Shown here piece after piece: positions 1 through 9,423 of a stretch of 64,000 nucleotides of DNA (position 1 is the first letter of the stretch; every line of letters begins with the position of its first letter). The notes under the pieces were generated by a model, which was not told where the DNA came from, ran no database searches, and saw nothing but the letters and a program-made list of their open reading frames with translations. The position numbers and the translations under genes are program-made. Source of the stretch: Laetiporus sulphureus 93-53 (taxonomy: Eukaryota; Basidiomycota; Agaricomycetes; Polyporales; Laetiporaceae); assembly GCF_001632365.1 (NCBI RefSeq), contig NW_024468531.1:292316-356315 (forward strand). The letters are read 5' to 3'.

Positions 1-1472
1 AGGCGTTTGCATTGGCATCTGCGCGCTCTGTTGCACCTGCTGCATCTGCTCATTGGAGGGCATATTCGGGAATTGCGAAGGCATGTGCGGCGAGGTGCGC
101 ATCGGCGTTCCACCCTGCGGAAACGGCGTACCGAGCATTCGTTAGGGAGCCTGCTCCATTTGTCCCCCGGCCTGTTGACCAGGCATCATTAACGGGCTCC
201 CCCGCATGACGGACCCTTGCGCGGGAGCATTCATCAGCGCCTGCTGTTCCGATTGAGGCTCTGGACGAAAGAGATTTGGCGGAGAATGACCAGAAGGCGC
301 ATTGTTTTGAACAGGGAGAGGAGAACCCTGATGCTGCGCTACCTCGCTTCTGAAGCAGACACATGTTAGCGATCAACCGTCGCACAATACGCACACCGCT
401 CACATATTTCCCTGCTGCTCAACGCCGGCAAGCAGATTGAACGATGCTTTAGTAGAGTTCGCGGTGGCCAATCTCTTCAGCTCATTCACGAATCCGAAAA
501 ACTGCTGCTTCTTCTCGTTGATTTCTGACTGAATCCTGTTTCTCTCAAACTCCCACTGCATGTCCGACATTCCAACGTGACGGGAGCCATGCTCCTGTTG
601 CTGCTTCTCAAGCTCGCGGATGATGCTCTGCAGTTTTGTCGCGCGGGCTCGCATCTGCTGGTACGTTGCCGCACGAAACTCCCACATCTGTTGCGGCGTG
701 GGCGATGATTGCATCGACGCTTGTTGCGTGTGCTGCTGCTGCTGTTGCTGCTGCTGTCGCTGAAGAAGTATTTGGGCAATTTGAGGTGTACTGTTGGCGA
801 TCATTTGCAGCCGTTGCGCATTCGTGTTCGAAAAGGGATTCTTTGAGGCCTGCGCCTGTGGTAGTTGCTCATGGAGCGAGGCTGACGCAGTCAGGTTCAT
901 CTGTGGAGGAAACTGTATCGGCCGCTGGCCCATCTGTTGCTGCTGGTTGGCTCGCTGCCGCATCTGGTGGCTGCGAAGGAGATCTATCATCTATAATGGA
1001 AGCAGTCAGCGACCGTGACTGTGAACGGAAGGCTGAGCCAAATGAACGACCACTCTCGACCGCTCACGTGATGACGTAAGTAGACGGGCGTGAGTAAAGA
1101 GTAAAGTGGATGGCCAGGCTGCAGCGTGATCTCGTAACGCGCAAAAGAGGCTGTGTGTGTAGCGTGATGGAACAGCCAAAGAACTACAAGCAGAGAGGAG
1201 GAAAGGAGAGAATGTAGCGGAGAGCACACTTGCTGCTTCGTCTGATCATTAGCCATCATGCCTGCACCCTGTTGAGGAGGGCGAAACGACTGCTGAAGTA
1301 TCTGAGGCTGCTGCTGCTGCTTCCGAGCCCACATGCGAGCCTGATCGGAGGACTGCATGCCCTGAAGATTGACGTTCAGATGCAGATCAACGAGACCCAG
1401 TTGCTGGGAGGCAAGACCGGCAGGAAGATTGGCTGGGTGCATATTATACTGCTGCGGAAGGCGGTCTGCCAT
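1..1472 (-). CDS. Q-rich putative transcription/chromatin regulator, N-terminal part
   Basis: This is the 5' part of a minus-strand gene that continues past the left edge. Exons deduced: 1472..1230, 990..404, 349..<1, with introns of 239 and 54 nt and reading phase kept at both joins. The first exon starts MADRLPQQYN. The product is rich in Gln, Met and Pro, with a run of eight Gln in exon 2 and a charged helical stretch (LQSIIRELEKQQ...) near its end. Such composition is usual for subunits of SWI/SNF, SAGA or Mediator-type complexes, but no diagnostic domain lies inside the window, so the function is an inference. In exon 3 an in-frame TAA (144..142) interrupts an otherwise clearly coding Q/P/M-rich frame; see findings. 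Exon 1 and exon 2 boundaries are well supported; what lies beyond position 1 is unknown. Confidence 0.6.
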
Positions 1473-3949
1473 GAAGGCAGATCGGACTGTCGAGGGAGGG
1501 GTCGCAAGGCGTGTGCGGTCGCGGGGTGCTGGCGGTGGGAAGGTACGTTATGCGGCAGGAGGTAAAGCGGGCGGCGAGCGAGCACGGCTGGGCCGCCGCA
1601 AAGGAGGACGTCGATGGGCTGAGCGGCGATGGGACGCGCACAACGGGGAGGAGGGGGAGAGGGAGGGCAGTCGGAGGGACGATGGTGGTGGGAGGGGAGA
1701 GCAGGCGGGAATCGTGCTGTGGGCTCACCCGAAGGCTGACATATACTAGCATTGCCTCGCCTTAAGCAAGCATATAAATCTCCTTTTCTGAATGAGGTGA
1801 TGACAGGAGATAACACTCGCATGCACAGGCCACCAGCGCTCGGAGCTGAAACACAAGGTCACCTGGGAGTCCCACAAGTAAACGTGATATGAGCGCACAA
1901 AGGAAGGATGGTATAGGAAATGTGATGCACTCATTCCATCAGCATATGCTACAGCCTTTCAAGTGGCGTGCCCACGTGTAGTCTTTCTTGAATGCCCTGT
2001 GGCAGGCTGTGGGAGGTCCGGAACAGTGTTGTCAGCGGCTTGTTGTCCACGACCAGTTGAAAGGTAACGCAGAGGTCGGAGAGTTCCCTTCAGCTGTGTG
2101 ATAAGCGGTTAAAGCATCAGCAAAACCTAAATCCGGCTTAGGTCATTTTTGTCGGCTTGCTGTCACCAAAAACGACAGTGAGTTCGAGAAAGTCTCAGGA
2201 CCTTCTTGTTTCGAACTTTTTTCTGGGTTGGAAGCTTCTTATTGTGCACTTATTAGCAAGTACCAGCAAGAACAAGTCAAAAAGGAGGCTCTCGAGTCAG
2301 AACAAGTCGATTTGGGTTTTCCTGATGAAAGATTGAACTGTACACTTACGGTGACTGTTCCACGTCGTGCAAACGCAACTCTGGTTTTCCAGGAGTTCCG
2401 TATACGAACGAAGCTTACCCGTGCCCTCAAGTTGTGATCTATGGCGTAAAGATGGATGTGTCAACATGCTTTCTGACAAGACAATTGAATGCGCACGCCG
2501 CACATGCAGAATGTGATCAGCAGCTTCAGATCGCTGAGTTTCGCAAAGGTGACGTCGTCTCGATTGTCTTTGTCCATCTCATGCAATGTGGTCTCTTTCC
2601 TTCCAATGTACAGTTACAGCAACAGCTCGTGTACGAAGCTTGCGACTGAATGTACAGCCAGAGGTGTGAACGCAGCTGATAGTGGCCGCGATCAATGTCT
2701 GCTGTGGCGCGGAGATTGTCTGCACGAGCTCGCACCATCCCGCAAAAGGCAACCGTTGTGGTTCGGCGACGGCGCTTATTTACTTTCCGCGCTACTCTTA
2801 TCACCTTCATTCATGGAGGAACTTAGATTGTTTTGAGTCTTCTATGCTGAGCCAGCCATGAGTACATATGAGACTTAAATTCTAACAGCGGCTTCGCGGA
2901 ACATATGGAAGTAGGCACATTGGTGCAGTAGTACTAAGTAGTGCATAGTAAGCCGATAAGCGAGGTTCACAGTACGTTCTTCCGTTGTTTATATTCTGTC
3001 TTTGATTGTGTTTTCATGTGTAAAGACCTCAGAGGACAATTACACCTCTATCATACTGTCACGGAAGACAATCGAGATGCTGGGATCCCATTGGCACGAG
3101 GAGCGCAAGTGAGAGCTCAGCGCTCAGTAATCAGTGCTCAGTAACGAGGCTATTTATCTCCGCGACGTACTATGTGACAGCATAACAATTAATCCCTCCT
3201 GTCAAAGCAAATTATCATTGAACGAAAAAAGGGCCTGAAAACGCATAAGAGGAGAAGGAGACCGAGCAGACTCAAGGTCCATTTTGAATGCCTCAGACAT
3301 CGCGCAATGGATCAGCAAAACCCGCGTTTAATTATATAGTCATACATGTGTATATAAAACTTGCTTGCCTCGCAAGTCTTGCAATCGTTTATCTATATAT
3401 ATAAATATCAAGTGCTGAGACAGGCACTGAAACTTTCCCCCGTTCACTATGGAAGTTCTGCAGATACAGACGGCTTGAGGTGGCACCTCTACGGTTCTGC
3501 TAGCGCACTGTCACCTAGCAGTGTATATTACAAACGTACCACTCTCTCGTGTGACGTCCAGGCCTGCGCAGTCCTGCGCTCTTCCGTTTCAAAGACGCCT
3601 GGTTCGACCTGGCCGTTTTCCTTCGGGATAGTGACAGTGCCTGGACCAAGGCTTCCCTGACTGCATACGACCCTGGATCTCCCTGGATAGTTTCTTCCCC
3701 GGTCGTAATATGATGTACCACCGCACCTCCACTCCTACCTTTGGTAGTCCATCGCTACACTTGTACTTAGTCACACCTTCGACCGCCTAGGCCTGCCTTC
3801 GGCGGTATAGAAAAAATATCTCGTGTGACGTGACCCCTTACCGCAGCAGTTGTCACAAGGTGACCGTGACATTAATCATTCCAGGGATGACGGATGTGGC
3901 GCCTTTAAGACCTAAGACCTAACCGCCACTAGCCTCGCTCCACTCTGAA
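1473..3949. other. Intergenic stretch, no supported gene
   Basis: About 2.5 kb between the Q-rich gene and the Nudix gene. Positions 1490-1720 are strongly purine-rich on the + strand (repeated GGAGG/GGCGG) and sit just upstream of the minus-strand gene start, so they are probably promoter or 5' UTR. The remaining ORFs are short, lack recognisable motifs and do not join through plausible introns. I see no gene here. Confidence 0.5.
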
Positions 3950-5044
3950 ATGGCTGCAGATAACCTCTGCTCTCGCTCGCATTCCATGCATGGGAAACTC
4001 TCTCCAATGTCGCAAACATGCATCGAGAGACTCAGGTCTCACCGGCCGGAGGATGTCGACCTGTATAGACCTCACTTCAGATCGGCGTCTCTTTTCACTC
4101 ACAGAGCACTGCACAGCTCAAGGCAGTCCAGGCTGGCTGCTGTCCTCGTCCTACTGTACGAAAAAGCGAACGAGCTACGTGTTCTGCTTACGACGCGATC
4201 CAAGTCTCTCCGCGCGCATCCAGGCGAAACCGCACTGCCAGGAGGCAAAGTCGACGAAGAGGACGCGAACATCATAGCCACTGCCGTAAGCTCCATTTCC
4301 TCTACCCACGTCGCGCGCTCAACATTCTTCTTCAGTACAGAGAGGCTCACGAGGAAGTCGGCTTGCCTCTTAACTGTCCTGCTGTCCATACTGTTGGAAT
4401 TCTACGACCATTCCTGTCCAACCGGAAGATCGTGGTCAGGCCGGTAGTTGCACTCCTTACAGACGTATCTGTACTTGACCGGCTGAAGGCTAGCGAGGAC
4501 GAAGTGGAACACATTTTCAACCACCCTCTGGAGGCGCTGCTGGAACCTGAAATCGTCAGAAAAGAGCCTTTGGCCGAGAAGGGATCTGTAGACTGGCCGT
4601 ATGAGGAGGAGCTTCACGTATGCATTTCACTAGAAGGTTGTCTTGCAAGCACTGATGCATGATCCCTCCCGCAGAACTCGGACGACAGGCGCTTGACGTT
4701 CTTGGGTGACGCCAGCTATCGCATGCATCGCTTCCGAAGCTCGGCCTCCCCTGTCAAAGGTCTCACAGCTGAAATTCTCGTACGTGTCTTCTCGTTTCTT
4801 TTATGCTCTTACGGTTTCATAGGATTGGTCTGAGACGTGACCTTCACAGATGACGACAGCCGAGATCGCGTATGCTAAACCCACTGCTTTCGAACGATAC
4901 GCGCCAGAACAGCCTAAGGACTTTGGAGGGATTTCGGCCTTATTAGCGGCTGCAGAACGCGGGTCTCCCAAGCGTGTGTCTTTATCGGGGAGCTGTACAC
5001 CGATAGGAATCGCTCCTCGCGTGTCTCTTTATGGCAATTCATGA
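3950..5044 (+). CDS. Nudix hydrolase, PCD1/NUDT7-type coenzyme A pyrophosphatase
   Basis: Four exons: 3950..4285, 4336..4617, 4675..4779, 4850..5044, all joined in phase 0, giving 305 aa. The Nudix box is split by intron 1: GGKVDEEDANIIATA continues into YREAHEEVGLP, which holds the REUxEExGU core. Just upstream is LLTTRSKSLRAHPGE, the signature that marks the coenzyme A-cleaving branch (yeast Pcd1, mammalian NUDT7/NUDT8). These enzymes hydrolyse CoA or oxidised CoA to 3',5'-ADP and phosphopantetheine, usually in peroxisomes or mitochondria. The C-terminus ends LYGNS, not a canonical PTS1, so location is not settled. The ATG at 3950 opens the only frame that reaches the Nudix region; a short basic N-terminus is compatible with import but not proof. 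Confidence 0.88.
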
Positions 5045-5464
5045 AGAGCACTTTTCATTCATCAATTTAGATGTTCTAATTGGTTCCTTTAGACTTTATA
5101 CGTATCAACATAGACATAGATGTTAGACTTTAGATGTATCAACATAGACATAGATGGTAGACTTTAGACGTATCAACATAGACGTATTACATTCCACCTA
5201 GATTAAGCATCATAGGCGAGTCGATTTCTGCTTGGCATGATGGCAGTGCTGGTGAACATGACTAATACTTCGCCTGATAGAAAATAGATATGATCACGAT
5301 GGGATCCTCAAATTTTGGCGATACAGTACTATAGACGGATCAGCGAGCTCAGCAATCCCATGTGATGCTTTCCACGGAGGCTATCATATATATACACACT
5401 CTGTCATACCAAGCATTTCGACGTATCACAATCTTACATTCGAACCAAATCCTTGACGTCCTTG
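5045..5464. other. Intergenic stretch containing a short tandem repeat
   Basis: AT-rich spacer between the 3' end of the Nudix gene (+) and the 3' end of the AN1-APH gene (-). It holds the repeat at 5090-5187 and otherwise nothing I can call; it presumably carries both polyadenylation regions. Confidence 0.5.
5090..5187. repeat. 34-bp tandem repeat, about three copies
   Basis: Units start at 5090, 5124 and 5158. Each begins tagacttta, followed by ygtatcaacatagac. The copies differ at only a few bases and the third is truncated. The repeat lies between two convergent genes. Confidence 0.85.
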
Positions 5465-6921
5465 TCAAAGCTCACCGTCCGACTCGCGCATCAACTCCAG
5501 CAGCACTGCGTCGTCCTTATAGAAAGATAAAGCAGATTTTTGCCAGAACTCCCATTCTTCCTTGGTGTCCTCATGCTTCGCGCATCCCAGCTCACGACGG
5601 AATCCAACAAAGAGTGCCGGGAAAGAATCCACGTCATCCATAGTTCCTCCGACACAGAATGCCAAACGGTGCTCGATTCGGCCATCCCGCACGATCGCAG
5701 CGAGCTCCTCCGCGCCAACATCCTCGAGGATGGATGCAAGCATCTCCTCATCGGGGCTCAGCTCGTTCCGGCCCTCGTAGAATGCCTGGACGTCGAGCAG
5801 GAATATGGGCGCAGCAAACGCCTCGCGCTTCGACGTCGTCTGGGCCCACTCCCAGTCGATGATCCCGACGATGTTCAGAGCATCGTCTACGAGGATGTGG
5901 TCGCCCTTGTCGTCCATGTGCTTGAGGTAGTACATCCCTTGATCATCGCTTTCTCTGTACCTCATGAGAGGCGCCAAGCAGTCTAGGAGATAGCGGTGCA
6001 CCAGATAGGCATCGGCGGAGCTGCTAGGGTAGGTCTCCTTGCTGCGAATCATGTCGAGGTGGTGGCTCACGATCGACTTGCGATAGTCGAGGTTGCGTGC
6101 GAACGGTCCCAATAGGTGCAGTTGCCCAAGTGCATCTCGCTTTGCAGCGCTCTCCGACACTAAGGGGCCGACGGACAGCGAGCCGGATTCGTCAAGGCAG
6201 CCGATGTCGGGGAAAGGATATCGTGCTAACTCGATGAATATATCAGCGAGCTGCTCGAGTATCTTTTTCTTGCCATCGTCATTTAGGTCTTCCCATATCA
6301 TCGGCGTGCCGGCCAGCTTGTCCATCAGGATATATCCGACCCCGACCGGGTTCTCCGGGCCATCGGTGGCGATGTCGTGCACTTTCGGGACGGGAACAGA
6401 AGTCGTCGCTAGGAAACGCAGGGTCGCGGCCTCACTGAGAAGACCGTGGTTCTGCAACTCGACGGGGTGGGAGGACGCGTTCCGTCGGCGGATACGGCAG
6501 AACCATGCCACGCCGTCCTCGAACTCGACGTTGACGTGGTAGTTGATGCCACCCATAGTCTTGAGCAGCGCGTCAGGCTCGTACGCAAGCGGAGGGACAG
6601 TACACGGGATGCCCCCGCGCAGAGCGCTCGCTCTCGCCGTCAAGGCCCCGATGTTGATGCGAGCAATGAGCGTGTTGATCTCTTCACGCTCGGCGCGAGC
6701 GGACGCTTCTTGGCAGCCATCTTCATCCGTCTACCACATTCATGGGCATGGTGAGGTTCATCAAGGTACCTAGAGTCGCGACTACTGACCTCCCAGGTCG
6801 GACAAGTGTGCTGCTCTGGCTTGAGGTGTGTGGCGCACAGACGGCGGTTGCATATGAGGCACGCCTTTTGACGAACGCCAGGCTGAGCGCAGCCCAAGAT
6901 ATCGCAGGAGTAGAGGGCCAT
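5465..6921 (-). CDS. AN1 zinc finger fused to APH/choline-kinase-fold domain
   Basis: Two exons: 6921..6790 and 6730..5465, with a 59-nt intron (GTCAGT...GGTAG) and phase 0, giving 465 aa. Residues 1-45 hold an AN1-type zinc finger (CDILGC...CLICNRRLCATHLKPEQHTC). After a charged linker, the remaining ~400 aa match the aminoglycoside phosphotransferase-like kinase fold. The catalytic loop reads LKHMDDKGDHILVDD, followed by the metal-binding GIIDWEWA. The canonical HxDxxxxN Asn is His here. The family is widespread in Agaricomycetes; the substrate is unknown, and antibiotic resistance is not implied. The ATG at 6921 (MALYSCD) is preferred over an in-frame codon 69 nt upstream because the finger starts directly after it. 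Confidence 0.85.
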
Positions 6922-8205
6922 GGCTTGGAACACGCTGAGGGGAGTGGGCAAGGGGGAGAAGAGCAGGGAAAGCTGGCGGTGGTCTCTCAAGATCAGCTCT
7001 TATAGCTTGCGGCCACCAACTGAAGTGGACGCATAACGTGACCGCGTTCCGGGTCCACACGTGTGCCGAGACGCGTCTGTGGCGCTGCGACAAGATCCAC
7101 TAGGATGCATCCAGGGGAGGGACCTAGTCAGCCAGAACGGCACCGAAATCCAAGCCCCGCTGATATTCCCAGACGAGTCATCTGCTGGGCTTGAAGTAAG
7201 AGCCCCGTTTGATGTCCATTCCATCAGGCACTGAACGTTGAACTGTTGACCCTCTGCGGCGTTCCCAGCCTGAACAGATTTGGTCCATGACTTGATGGTC
7301 AGTAAAAGTAGGTTTGGTGAAATATTCTCATGCAGGTTGCTCCGGTGACCCGAATGGGTCGTGTCTCCATTCCGTGCCAGCGGTATCAATACGATCGGCC
7401 AGATGGCCTATCAGTGATCAGTGCGGACCCACAAACAACGAGACCCTTGAACTGCGCTTGAATGTTGCGGGCGAAATTGCACGCGCAGCCTGGATAGCGG
7501 AATTCGTCATACCAGTAATTTGGTGCAGCGGATGGCTTATCCAGGCTCAGGCAAATCCGTCGTGAGTATGGCGATGACTATCCCCTGCGGGGCTGACAGT
7601 GACGGCTGAATATACCTTCAGTAGAGCTGCTGCTCCTTTGAACGCAGCGTATACAAAGATGCAATACGTGTTCAATCCAGTGCTACGCACCTCAAGCATC
7701 AGCACAGACATGACTTACGATTCTGAGGAAGCGCATCAGATCGTCGAAGGCCATCGTTCCACAGAAAGGTCAGATCAATATTTTTTCGAGCTCTTGTTCC
7801 GTTTTCTTGAATTCTGACTTTGCAAGGGAAAACGATACGTCGAAGGACAGACGAGTCACAGCGGGCTGCTATCAGATGCTGGACTCGATTGAACCGGTTG
7901 GGACTCCCTCTGTCCAAGCGAACTCCAGTATAGGCATGCGTGAGAAGTTGACTCAGCGTCTGGACATCCAGAACAGCGGGATACTCGCCCAAGGAGCTGT
8001 CTTACCGTCCTTGCCTTGGGCATGGACGGCAACGACAGCGGCCCAGAAATGGACGTCTGGCTGATGCGATGATGAGAGGTGTTCGCCAGGTATATAAGGG
8101 ACTACCCAACACCTGCAGAGTACCATCGCACCGCACCGCTCAACAACGCACCTCGTCAAGCAGTATCAATACCAACTCGCCCTCTTACTCTCAACACTAT
8201 CCGAC
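6922..8205. other. Intergenic stretch between divergent transcription units
   Basis: About 1.3 kb between the AN1-APH gene start (-) and the small ORF at 8206 (+). The open frames are short and overlap on both strands without known motifs. The right end contains a TATA box at 8091. Nothing else is supported. Confidence 0.5.
8091..8098 (+). promoter_or_regulatory. TATA box
   Basis: TATATAAG lies 108 nt upstream of the ATG at 8206 and is followed by a C/A-rich stretch like many fungal 5' leaders (CAACAACGCACC, CTCAACACTATCC). Confidence 0.6.
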
Positions 8206-8444
8206 ATGCCCGCTCAACGCTGCCGTACTGCAGGATGCTACAGGTGGGCGGTCACCGGCAAGAACCACTGCTCCTTGCGTGAGTGCCTAAATGTTGTCTG
8301 AGAAAACGTTGAACGAGTCATTATCTTGACGACACAGATGACGGGAGGAAGTGGCGCACGGGCGCGCGTACGACCTCGTTTGTGCGAGGATTCCTCGCCC
8401 ATCTGCTCCAGCCGTCCGGCTGTTCCACGGACACGACCTATTGA
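8206..8444 (+). CDS. Small Cys-rich protein, hypothetical
   Basis: Two exons, 8206..8278 and 8338..8444, joined across a 59-nt intron (GTGAGT...ACACAG) in phase 1, giving 59 aa. The N-terminal half contains RCRTAGCYRWAVTGKNHCSL followed by His, a C-x4-C-x10-C-x2-H spacing that could bind one zinc ion. A TATA box, a pyrimidine/A-rich leader, a good donor and a matching phase argue for a real gene. I do not recognise the family, and the second half has no motif. It is short enough that a chance ORF cannot be excluded. Confidence 0.45.
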
Positions 8445-9423
8445 ACCACACCTTCTAAAGCATCTCAATGAGCCTTTGGAAAGTGCGTCGACAGGTCATC
8501 GAGTTTTTGTGTAGTAGAAGATGGACAAGATTGGACTAGCTTTGACAAGCGGACTGTACACATTCTCGTGGACTTGGTTTGGTACTGTATCATATAGGTG
8601 GACTTTCCGGAACTTCGAGCGGATGAAGCTGTATCATAGTTTTCAACGGCTACACGGACTTTTTCTAAGTCTATATGGAGTCACAGTTTAGTGCAAGATT
8701 CCTGCAGTCAAGCGGCGAGAATGCAACAATTATCCTATCCTCCGAGAGCAGCACCTTACCGTTTTCCTGCGCGTAGTCGATGTGTGCATTGAGCACCTAG
8801 CAACATCTCAAGCATACAGAGACGACGCTTTGTTGGAGAGTATCGCCACCGATATATAACACCATGCATCTGCTCAGCTCCAATGTATGAACAAGGAAGG
8901 TTGTTAGAGAGCTTCCGCCTCATCGCTTCTGCGAACTTAGGCGCATATGTCACCGATCCTCCGTCAGTTAATAAACGGTACCAACACGCAAGGTGTTCAA
9001 GCAGGGCTCGGGAAGCAGAGAATCGGTAGCTTCATAATTGTTAAGGTCGCTCGGAGATCTGATTCAGCTCCGATCGTCACGAACCATGAAGCATGAAGCA
9101 TGAAGCTTAAGCTTCAAAAGTGAAACACATTGTTGCACGTCCGAGTCATTCGCTAACGGAAACCCGTCTCGACGTTTATTGTGCATATCGGTGTTCATCA
9201 ACACAAAAAGATGAACAATCTCGTCTTCGCGTTGAGCTATACAGTTCGGGATATATAGGAATGTACAATGTACATGTAGGCTCCGTAGCGAAGCGATGTC
9301 ATCGCCATCATTATGGTCATCGGAACGAATACGTCAACGTAAATGGGTATAACGAAGCAGAGGCAACCACACCATAAAGGAAGCAGGTCATACAGCAAAC
9401 ATAGATATAAATAGTACGAATCA
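8445..9423. other. Intergenic stretch, no supported gene
   Basis: AT-rich DNA between the small ORF and the 3' end of the BAR-like gene. Only short unrelated ORFs are present. Around 9085-9115 there is a short run of gaagcatgaagc-like repeats. Confidence 0.5.

Noticed and set aside
3783..3815. Possible hairpin ccgcctaggcctgccttcggcgg
   Set aside because: Short imperfect palindrome in intergenic DNA with no adjacent T-run or RNA gene context; not interpretable.
5430..5460. tRNA-like B-box (ggttcgaat) on the minus strand
   Set aside because: No A-box, acceptor stem or cloverleaf can be drawn around it.
6093..6754. Plus-strand ORFs within the AN1-APH gene
   Set aside because: Shadows of the GC-rich coding exon on the minus strand.
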